A stretch of DNA of 64,000 nucleotides from Loktanella gaetbuli (GTDB taxonomy: Bacteria; Pseudomonadota; Alphaproteobacteria; Rhodobacterales; Rhodobacteraceae): positions 62,001-126,000 of the forward strand of contig NZ_JAJATZ010000008.1 of the NCBI RefSeq assembly GCF_020531945.1, in the 5' to 3' direction. Under the pieces are notes generated by a model that searched no databases, was not told where the DNA came from, and saw only the letters and a list, made by a program, of their open reading frames with translations. How positions within the stretch are numbered: the stretch's first letter is position 1; each line of letters begins with the position of its first letter. Positions 34,889 to 43,999 of this stretch are shown here, piece after piece. A program made the translations under genes and the position numbers.

Positions 34889-35731
34889 TCAATCACCTAG
34901 CGCGGGTGCTGCGGCGGCCACAAATGACCGCACGCGCGCGGCTTCTACCGGGTTCCACCAGACACCGCCTTCTTTCAGTGAGGACGCAACGATGACGGCA
35001 CTTGCGATCGACAGGATGTCGGAGATGTTGCCTTCGGTCACGCCCGAGCCGACCAGAACCGGTAGGTCCGTCGCATCCGCAACTTCGGCGATCTCTTCCA
35101 TCGTGGCGCTGTTTCCGGTCCGCTGACCGGTAGCGATGACGGCATCCACGTCGAAGAAGGCCAGATCCCGTGTCAGCTCTGCAACGCTGCGATCTGCCGT
35201 GATCGAATGGCTTCCGTGTTTGACGTGGCTATCGGCGAATACTCTGATCCCCTCTCCGCGCAGGGCAGACCGGTAGCGCATCGCCTCTGCCGCGCGGCCT
35301 TCCATGAAGCCTTCGTTGGCGACATAGGCATTTGCCCATTGATTCACCCGGATGAACGCTGCCCCCGTTGCCCGCGCGATGGCGAATGCGGGAAGGGGCG
35401 CATTTGCCAGCACGTTGATCCCGATGGGGACATCAAACTCGCGCTTGATGCGGTCGACGACGACGGACATGAACGCCGGTGTCTCTGGGCCGATGTCGTC
35501 CGGTTTGGCAAAAGGTACGTCGCCGTGGTTTTCAACGACCAGCCCGTGCAATCCGTTGCTGATCAACCGGTCCGCATCGCGCATGCAGGCGTCATAGATT
35601 TGGTCCAGCGTTTCGCCGCGATAGCGCGGCGAACCGGGAAAGGGCGGACAGTGGATCATGCCGATCAAGGCTTTTGGCCGGCCGAATAACTGCGTGATGG
35701 CGTTGCCTGCGTTGTCAGAGATAGATTGCAT
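34889..35731 (-). CDS. BtpA/SgcQ family protein
   Basis: The 280-aa protein with the BtpA signature begins GRPKALIGMIHCPPFPGSPR, followed by GLVVENHGDVPF, a TIM-barrel-like series of strands (DVPIGINVLANAPLPAFAIA), FADSHVKHGSHS and DLPVLVGSGVTEGNI. BtpA was named for photosystem I biogenesis in cyanobacteria, but in non-photosynthetic bacteria (for example E. coli SgcQ) it lies in sugar operons and is probably a barrel enzyme acting on a sugar or nucleoside derivative. I chose the ATG at 35731; the frame is open upstream. It lies 65 bp after the permease and is followed at once by the TenA-like gene. Confidence 0.85.
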   Translation of the reverse strand: MQSISDNAGNAITQLFGRPKALIGMIHCPPFPGSPRYRGETLDQIYDACMRDADRLISNGLHGLVVENHGDVPFAKPDDIGPETPAFMSVVVDRIKREFDVPIGINVLANAPLPAFAIARATGAAFIRVNQWANAYVANEGFMEGRAAEAMRYRSALRGEGIRVFADSHVKHGSHSITADRSVAELTRDLAFFDVDAVIATGQRTGNSATMEEIAEVADATDLPVLVGSGVTEGNISDILSIASAVIVASSLKEGGVWWNPVEAARVRSFVAAAAPALGD

Positions 35732-35795
35732 TTCAGTCCTATTTTTTGCGCCGTGACCTGTCCGATTGGGACAAGCCACGGCAGAGTCCGACCGT

Positions 35796-36797
35796 TCAGG
35801 CCTTGCGCTTGAACTTGAAGTTCGCGGTGAATATCCGGGTATTGAGCCAGATCGCGATCAGGATGATCGTGCCGGTCACGATTTGAGTGAAAAACGGCGA
35901 CACATGAAGCAATATCAGACCGTTTCCGATGACCGCGATGGTCAACGTGCCAAGCAGTGTGCCCAGAATGGACCCGCGGCCGCCGAACAACGACGTTCCG
36001 CCCAAAACAACGGCAGCGATGACCTGTAGCTCGAAGCCGACCGCGGCATTCGAAGACCCTGATCCCAGCCGGGCCGCGATCAGAAGGCCGGCAATGGCGC
36101 AGGCAATTCCAGACAGCATGTAGACCGATGCGATTGTCCACTTCGCGGGCATCCCGACGCGACGTGCAGCTTCGGGGTTGGAGCCGACGGCAACAACCTG
36201 GCGGCCATACATCTGGCGTTGGATGATGACCGCGGCGAAAGCGGCGATCAGCAGCGCAATCACCGCCGGCACCGGTAGACCTAGGATCGTCCCACGACCC
36301 AAGGCAAAGAACCCGGGCACATCGTCGATCGGGATCGAGTACCCTTTCGTCATGTACAAGGCGAAGCCACGGAGGATCGAAAGGCCCGCCAGTGTCACGA
36401 TGAAGGCTGGGATCCCTTGGTAGGCAATGAACCAGCCCTGCACCAGACCGATCATCGCGCCAAAAGCGAGCATCGCAAAGACAGCGAGGGGCCAAGGGAT
36501 ACCGAATGACAGGATCAGTGCGACCGATGCACTGATGATCGCCACCTGCGAGCCCACCGACAGATCGATGCCCGCCGTGATGATGACGAAGGTCATCGCG
36601 ACCGCGACGATCAGGATCGGAGCCGCCTGCCGCAGGATGTTCAAAATGTTGCCGACGCTCAGAAAAACGTCGGTCGTGACTGAAAAGAAGATCACGCAAA
36701 CCGCGAAGAAGAACGAGATGGACAGAACTTGTGCGTTCTCTGTCAGGAAATCAGCCAGTGCCGATCCTTGACCACGCTCTGTGTAGGCGTTGCTCAT
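35796..36797 (-). CDS. Ribose-type ABC transporter permease
   Basis: The 333-aa polytopic protein matches the RbsC/BPD_transp_2 family: about ten hydrophobic segments, the motif ITAGIDLSVGSQVAIISA near residue 75, MYGRQVVAVGSNPEAARRVG (the coupling loop contacting the ATPase) and VLGGTSLFGGRGSILGT. It forms the inner-membrane channel of the importer encoded with the neighbouring ATPase and binding protein. Its ATG overlaps the ATPase stop (ATGA). A single permease gene implies a homodimeric channel. The substrate is unknown; the operon content suggests a sugar or nucleoside derivative. Confidence 0.92.
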   Translation of the reverse strand: MSNAYTERGQGSALADFLTENAQVLSISFFFAVCVIFFSVTTDVFLSVGNILNILRQAAPILIVAVAMTFVIITAGIDLSVGSQVAIISASVALILSFGIPWPLAVFAMLAFGAMIGLVQGWFIAYQGIPAFIVTLAGLSILRGFALYMTKGYSIPIDDVPGFFALGRGTILGLPVPAVIALLIAAFAAVIIQRQMYGRQVVAVGSNPEAARRVGMPAKWTIASVYMLSGIACAIAGLLIAARLGSGSSNAAVGFELQVIAAVVLGGTSLFGGRGSILGTLLGTLTIAVIGNGLILLHVSPFFTQIVTGTIILIAIWLNTRIFTANFKFKRKA

Positions 36798-37594
36798 ATT
36801 TCTTCTCCCTTGCCAACAATCAGCTTCACCAGATCCTCAAGGCTTGTGGTGCTGATGTCGCGTTCTGCCACCTTGGTGCCCTCGTACATGACCGCGATCT
36901 TGTCACAGACGCGGAACAGATCCTGCAGGCGGTGCGTAATTAGGATAACTGACACGCCCCGCGCTTTGACGCGGTTGATCAGCCGCAACACGGCCTCGAC
37001 CTCGGCGACTGCCAATGCAGATGTCGGCTCGTCCATAATCAGGACACGCGGATTGAACGACGCAGCGCGGGCAATTGCGATGGCCTGGCGTTGTCCGCCG
37101 GACAGTTGTGCAACCTTGGCCGTCAGCTTCGGAATGCGGATGTCCAGATCATCCAGCATCTCGCGGGCTTTGGCGCGCATGCTGCTATTGTCCAGAAACG
37201 ACATCTTTGTCATTTCGCGACCGAGGAACAAGTTCCCCATTACATCGATGTGGTCACACAGGCTCAGGTCCTGAAAAACCATCTCGATAGAACGATCCCT
37301 TGCATCAGCTGGATTGGCAAATCGAACGACCTCGCCATCGATGCTGATGGTTCCTGCATCGGGGACATAGGTGCCGGAGATGACTTTCGTCAGCGTCGAC
37401 TTGCCGGCTGCATTGTCGCCGATCAATCCGAGACATTCCCCTGGGGCAATATCCAGATCGACGCCTCTTAGCGCCTCGATGGATCCGAAGTTCTTCTTGA
37501 TGCCGCGCAAAGAGATGCGCGGCACTATGCCCGTGCCGGAGGACGCAAGGCCCTCCGGCTCCCGGGCAATGCTCTGTGCTGGCCCTGCTTTCAC
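36794..37594 (-). CDS. Sugar ABC transporter ATP-binding protein (single domain)
   Basis: The 266-aa ATPase has Walker A GDNAAGKST, the signature LSGGQRQAIAIARA, Walker B VLIMDEPTSAL and the switch histidine in LITHRLQD. Most ribose-type importers use a tandem-domain ATPase of about 500 residues; this is the single-domain version, so it must dimerise. The N-terminal 30 residues are an unrelated extension. The start is a GTG at 37594 overlapping the binding-protein stop (GTGA), indicating translational coupling. It acts with the downstream permease. Confidence 0.9.
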   Translation of the reverse strand: MKAGPAQSIAREPEGLASSGTGIVPRISLRGIKKNFGSIEALRGVDLDIAPGECLGLIGDNAAGKSTLTKVISGTYVPDAGTISIDGEVVRFANPADARDRSIEMVFQDLSLCDHIDVMGNLFLGREMTKMSFLDNSSMRAKAREMLDDLDIRIPKLTAKVAQLSGGQRQAIAIARAASFNPRVLIMDEPTSALAVAEVEAVLRLINRVKARGVSVILITHRLQDLFRVCDKIAVMYEGTKVAERDISTTSLEDLVKLIVGKGEEI

Positions 37595-38523
37595 TCGAAA
37601 ATGCTCCGGAAGCTGTCGACGTTTTCGCTGGTCACGATCGTGACAGGCACGGCGATGGTCGCTTCAACCTCTCCGCCACTGCTCAGGGTCTTGAGCGCTT
37701 CGACCGCAGCCGCACCCATTCCCGCCGGATCCTGCTGGATCACCGCCGCGACATAGCCTTCATCGATGCCGCGAATGGCCTGCGCCGTAAGATCCCAGCC
37801 GAAGATCTGGATGCTGTCCTGCTTGCCTTGGCTTTCGACAGCAGCGACCGCACCCACAAGCGCCGGCTCTCCCGTTGCGTAGATCGCGGTCAGATCCGGA
37901 TTCGCGGTAATCATGTTCTCAGCCGCGGCCAAGGCAAGATCCTGCACGTTCTGGCCATCTACTACCCCCGTCTCGGTAACACCCTCTGCACCTGAGATGA
38001 CATTCACGAAACCGTCCTGCCGGATGTTCTGGATCGAAGAATTCAGGGCGCCTACGACGCCGATATTCGCCGTGCCACCCATATCGCTGACCATGTAGTC
38101 CAGAAAGAATGCGCCCATTTCAGCGCCAGCGCTTTCGTTGTTCACACCGACCTGCGCGGCATGCGGACCTTCCGGAAGAACGGCATCAACTGCGACGACA
38201 GGAATACCAGCGTCCGCGGCCTGCTGGACCGCTGGCATGATGCCATTGGTGTCGATTGCCACGACAATAATACCGTCTACACCCTGCTGGATGTAGGTTT
38301 CGATAGCACTGTTCTGCGCGGCGGGATCATTGTTGGCATTGAATACAACCAACTCGTCCCCAGACGCCTCTGCCGCCGCGACCGCGCCTGCGTTCATCTG
38401 ATTGAAAAACAGTGCCTGCTGGTTGATCTGCACCATTGCAAAGGTTTCGGCGTTTGCAGAGGAAGCCATCACGCAAGCCGTAGCTGTGGCCGATAGTAAT
38501 GCCGTCTTTATAAAGCGTGTCAT
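37591..38523 (-). CDS. Periplasmic sugar-binding protein of ABC transporter
   Basis: The 310-aa protein has a signal peptide (MTRFIKTALLSATAT...SSANA) followed by the type I periplasmic-binding fold of the ribose/galactose group: QINQQALFFNQMNAGA, GVDGIIVVAIDTNG, AIYATGEPALVGA and VIQQDPAGMGAAAVEAL. It captures the substrate for the importer and is the first gene of the transporter. I chose the ATG at 38523 because of the GGAGAC Shine-Dalgarno and the signal peptide; a TTG lies seven codons upstream. It sits 34 bp after the LacI-type gene, so it is probably in the same transcript. Confidence 0.9.
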   Translation of the reverse strand: MTRFIKTALLSATATACVMASSANAETFAMVQINQQALFFNQMNAGAVAAAEASGDELVVFNANNDPAAQNSAIETYIQQGVDGIIVVAIDTNGIMPAVQQAADAGIPVVAVDAVLPEGPHAAQVGVNNESAGAEMGAFFLDYMVSDMGGTANIGVVGALNSSIQNIRQDGFVNVISGAEGVTETGVVDGQNVQDLALAAAENMITANPDLTAIYATGEPALVGAVAAVESQGKQDSIQIFGWDLTAQAIRGIDEGYVAAVIQQDPAGMGAAAVEALKTLSSGGEVEATIAVPVTIVTSENVDSFRSIFE

Positions 38524-38557
38524 ATTTGTCTCCGTTGGGTTCAAGCTGTTTTTGTGC

Positions 38558-39595
38558 TTAGGTTTCGGTTCGTTTCTTGTTATTGGCCGGTGTCGAAACC
38601 GAACGGCGTTCGATCAAATTTACCGGCAGACGTTCTGTCAGCGCCTTGAAACCTGGTTGACCCCAAGAGTCGCTGAACAGGATTTCAACGGCGCGCGCGC
38701 CAAGCTGCTCGACGGGCTGACAAACCGCCGTGATCGCTGGCGCAAAAAGATGCAAAGATCGCGCGTCGTCGAAGCTGATGAGGGAAAAGTCTTCAGGCAC
38801 GCGGATGCTCCGCGCCCGAAAGACCTCCAGAATTCCGACTGTCAGCTCGTCAGACCCCGAAAAGATGGCTGTTTCTTGATCGGCATCGCGCAGAAATGTT
38901 TCGGCAAGCACACGGCCCGAGGTTGGAGAATGGTCTCCGACGAACAGGGTCGGCTCGACGGACTGGGTGCCGTCCTGAGCCAATCCGCGGCGCAGGCCTG
39001 CCAGCCGCATCTGCGTGCTGTGCAGATCGAGCCCGCCGCCGAAATAGGCGACGTGGCGATGACCCGCAGCCTTCAGATGCTGCCCTGCCAGAACGCCACC
39101 GAGTTCGTTGTCGCACAGCACCCGCGGGATCTTTCCATCGGGCACGTCTTCGTCAAGGATGACGGCTCTCGCAAAGTCATTCAGTGCCCGCGCGACTTGC
39201 GCTTCGGGTGCGCGGTTGGTGATAAAGATTACGCCATCCACCTGGTTCTGGGCTGCACGTCGCAACGCCGCCATTTCGCGATCTCTTTTGTTGAAAGTCG
39301 CGTGAAGGAGCACCATGGAGCCGTGTTTTTCGGCAGCCCCTTCGATGGCCGCGGCCAGTTTTGCGAAAAACGGGTTCGCGATATCCGGCAGGATCAATGC
39401 GATCGAATCCGACCGCCCGAGGCTCAGGCGCCGGGCATGGGGGTTCGGGTGGTACTGAAGCTTGCACACGGCCGCGTCGATCCGGGCGCGCGTCGCATCC
39501 GGCAGGTCCAGTGATCCGTTTAGGTGGCGGGAAACAGTCGCCGTCGAAACGCCTGCCTCCTTCGCAACATCCTTGAGACTGGTCCGTAATTTCAT
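38558..39595 (-). CDS. LacI-family transcriptional regulator
   Basis: The 345-aa protein has the N-terminal LacI helix-turn-helix SLKDVAKEAGVSTATVSRHL with hinge helix PNPHARRLSLGRS, then a periplasmic-binding-like effector domain (IALILPDIANPFFAKLAAAI through SFDDARSLHLFAPAIT). It heads the minus-strand operon and faces the divergent kinase gene across 169 bp containing a perfect LacI-type palindrome, so it probably represses both directions until the imported compound or a derivative is bound. The product is usual in length; the effector is unknown. Confidence 0.92.
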   Translation of the reverse strand: MKLRTSLKDVAKEAGVSTATVSRHLNGSLDLPDATRARIDAAVCKLQYHPNPHARRLSLGRSDSIALILPDIANPFFAKLAAAIEGAAEKHGSMVLLHATFNKRDREMAALRRAAQNQVDGVIFITNRAPEAQVARALNDFARAVILDEDVPDGKIPRVLCDNELGGVLAGQHLKAAGHRHVAYFGGGLDLHSTQMRLAGLRRGLAQDGTQSVEPTLFVGDHSPTSGRVLAETFLRDADQETAIFSGSDELTVGILEVFRARSIRVPEDFSLISFDDARSLHLFAPAITAVCQPVEQLGARAVEILFSDSWGQPGFKALTERLPVNLIERRSVSTPANNKKRTET

Positions 39596-39638
39596 GCGTC
39601 ACTCTTCTTTAATCAGGTCGGCGAAGCGTAAGTTAAGC

Positions 39639-39651
39639 GGTTTAGTAAACC
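39639..39651. promoter_or_regulatory. Putative LacI-family operator
   Basis: The perfect palindrome GGTTTA-G-TAAACC lies between the divergent LacI gene and the PfkB kinase gene. Sequence and symmetry fit operators of LacI-type repressors. A second, weaker dyad (ATTCTT/AAGAAT) is at 39685-39702. Confidence 0.65.
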
Positions 39652-39764
39652 CATTAACAATTGCCTTTTTTGATTCTGTCAACCATTCTTGCGGGAAAGA
39701 ATTGTAGTGGTAGCCGGCGTTGCCTGAAAATTAATCAGCTTCGCCGGTAAGAAAGCAGAGGGCG

Positions 39765-40655
39765 ATGAAAGTTTTTGTAGTCGGAAACATAGCGTTGGAT
39801 CAGACGCTGGCAGTGGACCGGATGCCGCTTGAAGGCGAATCGATTTTTGGGAGCAACATCTCCACCGATCTCGGCGGCAAGGGCACGAACCAAGCGATCG
39901 TCCTGGCGCGTTGCGGTATCACAACCATTCTGATCGCGGCAATCGGAGCCGATGCCCAAAGCCGGCAAATGCGTGATCGCTTATCCAGAGAGCCAGTCAC
40001 GGCACGGCTGATCGAGAGGTCAAACATCTCGGGCGATACAACTATCGTACTTAAGGATGCCCACGGTGGAAACGTCAACATCACGACTGTCGACTGCGCG
40101 CGCAGTCTCGAAATCGACGACGTCAGACCGCTGATGGAAGATGCCGAACCGGGCGATCTGGTGGTCCTTCAGGGAAACCTGACCGTGGCGGCAACTGCGG
40201 ACATAATGCGAGAGGCGCGCGCAAGGCAGTTGCGGCTTGCCCTGAACCCTTCGCCGCTTTCTCCAGGCATAGTGCCCCATATGAAAGGTCTGGATGCCAT
40301 ATTTCTCAACGAACACGAGGCGGAGGAGATTACGGGTCTGCGCACGCAGGCGGCGGTTCGCTATCTGCAGGACCTCAACATCGATGTCGTCGTTTTGACA
40401 CTGGGTGCCTCCGGGGCACTTCTTGGCAGCAAAGACGGCGTGATTTCTGTCCCTGCGCAAAAGGTCAGCGTCGCGGATAGCACAGGTGCAGGTGACACAT
40501 TCCAAAGCGTCGCTATCGGGAGTGCCTTGCGGAGAAAGGCATGGATCGATAGCGACGCGCTGTCAAAAGCAGCTAAGGCGTCGGCCATCACCGTGTCGCG
40601 CTTCGGGACGGCCGCCGCATTTCCATCGGCCGCGGAACTGGAGGGACTTCTTTGA
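39765..40655 (+). CDS. PfkB/ribokinase-family sugar kinase
   Basis: The 296-aa kinase has the N-terminal PfkB signature (GSNISTDLGGKGTNQAIVLARCG) and the C-terminal ATP-binding motif DSTGAGDTFQS, whose GAGD aspartate is the catalytic base. It probably phosphorylates the sugar, nucleoside or derivative taken up by the divergent ABC system. Ribokinase itself is possible, but the surrounding BtpA, TenA-like and phosphotriesterase genes indicate something other than simple ribose use. The start ATG at 39765 has GCAGAGGGCG upstream. After the stop come IS481 remnants, so downstream partners may have been lost. Confidence 0.88.
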   Translation: MKVFVVGNIALDQTLAVDRMPLEGESIFGSNISTDLGGKGTNQAIVLARCGITTILIAAIGADAQSRQMRDRLSREPVTARLIERSNISGDTTIVLKDAHGGNVNITTVDCARSLEIDDVRPLMEDAEPGDLVVLQGNLTVAATADIMREARARQLRLALNPSPLSPGIVPHMKGLDAIFLNEHEAEEITGLRTQAAVRYLQDLNIDVVVLTLGASGALLGSKDGVISVPAQKVSVADSTGAGDTFQSVAIGSALRRKAWIDSDALSKAAKASAITVSRFGTAAAFPSAAELEGLL

Positions 40656-41516
40656 GCCGGGCACGTTGACCCCAAGGTCGCCTTCGTAGATGGGCGGATT
40701 CCGGACATTCGCTGCGCCCATGATGAAACTAGGTGTTTGATCCCACGGTTTGATGGTGCGATCCTTTTTCAGGCGTGAAAGGAAGCACTATGGGACAAGT
40801 TCGTCACGGGAGCGCCACGACCACGTACGCCGTCAGAGCTGTAATATAGCGATCGCAAGCTTCGCTCGCGCAGCTAAGCAAGGAATTGGGTATCAACCCC
40901 AAGACAGTTACGAAGTGGCGCAAGCGTGCGACGGTCGAGGACTTGAAGACCGGGCCAAAAGAGCCGCGCTCGACCGTTCTCACTGTAGCTGAGGAGGCAA
41001 TGATCGTCGCTTTCCGGCGCCACACGCTGCTACCGCTTGATGACTGTCTCTATGCCCTTCAGCCCTCGATACCGCACCTGACACGTTCAGCGCTGCATCG
41101 GTGTCTGCAGCGACATGGGGTTTCTCGCTTACCAAATGTCGAAGGCGACAATCCAAAGTGGCAGAAGTTCAAGCGATACCGCATCGGGTTCTTCCATATC
41201 GAAATCGCCGAGGTTCAAACGGTGGAAGGGCAAGCTATTTCTCTTCTTAGGCATCGACCGGACTAGCAGGTTTGCGGTCATGCAGCTGGTGGATAAGGCT
41301 GATCGCAAGACAGCATGGGAGTTCCTCGAGCACCTGCTGGAGTCCGTTCCCTACCGTATCCATATGATCCTGACGGACAACGGGATCCAGTTCGCCGAGC
41401 AACCCCGCAACCGCAATAACGCAGTATCCAGGCAAATGCGGTTCGACATGATCTGCGAGGCAAATGAGATTGAGCATAGGTTCACAAAGCCCAACAACCC
41501 GTGGAGTTTCGAGGAT

Positions 41517-41545
41517 GAGAAAACAGTCCGGGGGACTGTTTTCTC
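41517..41545. repeat. Palindromic insertion 1 in IS481 pseudogene
   Basis: GAGAAAACAGTCC and its exact complement are separated by GGG. The flanking transposase sequence resumes on both sides, so this is an inserted element. It shares the core ACAGTCC-N3-GGACTGT with the second copy 120 bp downstream. Confidence 0.75.
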
Positions 41546-41664
41546 GAGGGACGGCCAAATCGAACGAACCAACCGGACGAAAAAGGATGCTACCGTCGAA
41601 CGATACCATCACGACAGCCACGACCAGCTGCGCACACACCTCGCAGACTTCATCTTGCGTCGGG

Positions 41665-41689
41665 GACGACAGTCCACTGGACTGTCGTC
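41665..41689. repeat. Palindromic insertion 2 in IS481 pseudogene
   Basis: GACGACAGTCC and its exact complement are separated by ACT and flanked by GGGG/CCCC. It interrupts the transposase after LADFI; the normal sequence resumes near TACAAT at 41704. It shares the ACAGTCC-N3-GGACTGT core with insertion 1. Confidence 0.75.
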
Positions 41690-41926
41690 TGACCCCTCCT
41701 CACCTACAATTTTTCTCGCAGACTGAAGACCCTCAGCGGGCTCACGCCCTACGAATACATCTGCAAAATCTGGACATCAAAGCCAGACAGATTCATCATC
41801 GATCCGATCCACCAAATGCCGGGACTAAACACGAAAAAGCCCGTAGCGTTTTTTGAATAGGTCGAACTGCAGATGTGTGCTGCTGCTGATAGGCCTCGAA
41901 CCGAGCGAGCCTTTCAACGCGACCAA

Positions 41927-42844
41927 CTACAAGGGCCCCGTTTTGGGTGCCCGCCGGTATTGTCGCGGTGTCTGGCCTGTTACACGCTTAAAGGCGGCGA
42001 CGAAGGCGCTCACCGATGCGTATCCGACGTCCCTCCCGATCTGCGCAACCGGCTGAGCGCCCCGGGTGAGCTGATCCGCAGCGAGACACATCCGCCATTC
42101 GGTAAGGTAAGCCATAGGCGTTACGCCCACCGTCTGCGCAAAGCGCGTGGCGAAGGCGGTGCGCGACAGACCAGCGTGGGCACCAAGTTCGGATACGCTC
42201 CAGTCCCGCGCCGGATCGTCGTGAAGCGCGCCTATTGCAATACATAACTGACGATCGGCAAGCGCCGCGAGCCAACCCGTCCCTGGCACGGCGGGCTTGG
42301 CGAGATGGTGCCGCAAAGCCTGCACGAGGACCAGGTGCGACAGATGCTCAATCGACACCGCTCTGCCGATCCGCGACGTCCGCACTTCTGACGCGATCCC
42401 GTCAAGCGCCCATCTCAAGGACGCCTGTTCAGGTCCGGCGCGGATGTGCATTACAGACGGAAGCGTTCGGAGCAGCCTGTCAGCGGGTAGCCCCGCGACC
42501 AAAAAGCGGCTGCCAATCATAAAGAAGTCGCCACCGCCGCCCAGCATCGCGGTGCCGCCATGCGAAACCGGGGCATAAATCGTCCCCGCGTCTTTGCCGT
42601 GACGGAGACGCTCCGCCGACATAACGAAAGCTCGCCCGTGAGGCAGGATGACGCAATCACCCTCTTCCAGACCGATCGGGTCGCACCCCTCTACAGTAAG
42701 CCAACACCGGCCCTTTAGAATTGCATTGCACTTCAGGCCGGCATGACTCTGGAAACGAATTGACCATGCACCGCCTGCATCGAGACCGGCTGCTACGCAA
42801 TTGTGCGGCTTGAGATGCGATATCACCTGGGAAAGCGGGTCCAT
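41927..42844 (-). CDS. AraC-family transcriptional regulator
   Basis: The 305-aa protein has an N-terminal cupin domain (residues about 15-180: CNAILKGRCWLTVEG, GLEEGDCVILPHGRAFV) and a C-terminal AraC helix-turn-helix pair (WSVSELGAHAGLSRTAFATR and PVAQIGRDVGYASVSAFVAA, ending FKRVTGQTPRQYR). This arrangement is typical of AraC regulators that control a divergent oxidoreductase gene. It is divergent from the NmrA-like gene, with 106 bp between, and probably controls it. The effector is unknown. Confidence 0.9.
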   Translation of the reverse strand: MDPLSQVISHLKPHNCVAAGLDAGGAWSIRFQSHAGLKCNAILKGRCWLTVEGCDPIGLEEGDCVILPHGRAFVMSAERLRHGKDAGTIYAPVSHGGTAMLGGGGDFFMIGSRFLVAGLPADRLLRTLPSVMHIRAGPEQASLRWALDGIASEVRTSRIGRAVSIEHLSHLVLVQALRHHLAKPAVPGTGWLAALADRQLCIAIGALHDDPARDWSVSELGAHAGLSRTAFATRFAQTVGVTPMAYLTEWRMCLAADQLTRGAQPVAQIGRDVGYASVSAFVAAFKRVTGQTPRQYRRAPKTGPL

Positions 42845-42950
42845 TTTAGTCCTTTTGAACGGAGGCGATAGTAATCGGGACGCTACACCATAGAGCGTTC
42901 GCCATCAGTTCGTAAATTGGGGGAATATATAACTCAGAAAGGCCTAGACC

Positions 42951-43841
42951 ATGATCCTTGTCACGACCCCTAGCGGGGACATAGGGGCCCGCGTTCTGTC
43001 GCGCCTCGCGCAAAGCGTTCTTCCACTTCGCGTCGTCGTTCGCGATCCGGCAAAGATACCGCGCGATTTGATAGGTCGCGTCGACATTATTGAAGGCTCC
43101 CACGGCGATCCGTCCGTCATCGCACAAGCTCTCGCGAAGATCGAAAGCGTCTTCTGGCTGCCACCTGGGTCTCCTGCAAGCGCGAGCGCACATGAAGCCT
43201 ACGTCGACTTCAGCCGCCCCTTCTGTGCGGCACTGGCTAGCTCGCAGGTGCGCCACGTGGTCGGCGTTTCGGCCTTTGGACGTGGTTGGCCGAAATCCGC
43301 AGGCCATGTCACCGCAAGCCTGCGCATGGACGACATGATTGCTGAGAGCGGGGTCGCCTATCGCGCGCTTGCCTGTGCGTCTCTGATGGACAACCTCTTG
43401 CGCCAGACGGACGTGATCCGTGATGGCGGCGCCTTCTATCAGCCTACCGCCGAGGGACTGGAGCTTCCGCACGTGGCAAAAGCAGATATTGCCGATGTCG
43501 CCGCGCACCTCTTGATAAATACCGACTGGTCTGGCGTTGATGCCATTCCGCTGCTCGGGCCGGAAAACCTGTCGTTTGCGGAAATGGCGGACGTTATGAC
43601 GTCCGTTCTGGGCCGCCCCATTCGGTTTCAGGAGATGAGCATGGATGACTTTGGCGGGATGATGCAGGCAGTCGGTGCTTCCGAAGGTATGGCGGCGGCA
43701 ATGGTAGAAATGTTTACGGCCAAGAATGAGGGTATGGACAACATGGTAGAGCCGCCTTCGCGCGCCAACACGCCCACGACCTTCCGGCAATGGTGCGAAG
43801 AAGAGCTGCGTCCTGTCCTCACAAATAGTTTGCCGAAATAG
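42951..43841 (+). CDS. NmrA-like NAD(P)-binding protein
   Basis: The 296-aa atypical short-chain dehydrogenase/NmrA-family protein has the N-terminal dinucleotide-binding motif MILVTTPSGDIGARVLSRLA (a TGxxGxxG variant), VVVRDPAKI, then HVVGVSAFGRG and the C-terminal region GPENLSFAEMADVMTSVLGRPI. Members act as NAD(P)H-sensing regulators or quinone reductases; no classical YxxxK catalytic pair is evident. It is paired with the divergent AraC regulator, a common arrangement for stress- or xenobiotic-responsive loci. Confidence 0.85.
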   Translation: MILVTTPSGDIGARVLSRLAQSVLPLRVVVRDPAKIPRDLIGRVDIIEGSHGDPSVIAQALAKIESVFWLPPGSPASASAHEAYVDFSRPFCAALASSQVRHVVGVSAFGRGWPKSAGHVTASLRMDDMIAESGVAYRALACASLMDNLLRQTDVIRDGGAFYQPTAEGLELPHVAKADIADVAAHLLINTDWSGVDAIPLLGPENLSFAEMADVMTSVLGRPIRFQEMSMDDFGGMMQAVGASEGMAAAMVEMFTAKNEGMDNMVEPPSRANTPTTFRQWCEEELRPVLTNSLPK

Positions 43842-43999
43842 TTTCGAAGCGCGAGGCATTCCTCGAATGACTAGTGCAGAACCGGCCAGCCCCCCGCTGT
43901 ATGGTCCTGCACCATCTTTTTTGAGTTGCTCCGCGCTTCGGCCAAACCGGTTGAACTCTGCCTACGTCAGGGGGTGCTGGACCTCAGCGTGTGACGGAG

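Larger units (their letters stand above)
40790..41860 (+). pseudogene. IS481-family transposase, inactivated by several lesions
   Basis: The sequence follows an IS481-type transposase: helix-turn-helix LAQLSKELGINPKTVTKWRK, the rve core (LGIDRTSRFAVMQLVDKADR, then LTDNGIQFAEQ) and the C-terminus (SGLTPYEYICKIW, then HQMPGLNT). Lesions are an in-frame TAG at 40847-40849 (apparently CAG originally), a one-base insertion near 41231, a roughly 42-bp insertion at about 41503-41549 that keeps the frame, and a second insertion at about 41655-41700 that breaks it. Both insertions are centred on palindromes with the same core. The ATG at 40790 has AAAGGAAG. It is non-functional as a single protein. 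Confidence 0.85.

Noticed and set aside
35665..36699. Long minus-strand ORF overlapping the ABC permease gene
   Set aside because: It is a Gly/Arg/His-rich shadow frame of the clearly homologous RbsC-type permease (35796-36797).
38402..39514. Long plus-strand ORF opposite the LacI gene
   Set aside because: Antisense shadow of the LacI regulator; its composition is not protein-like and it has no recognisable motif.
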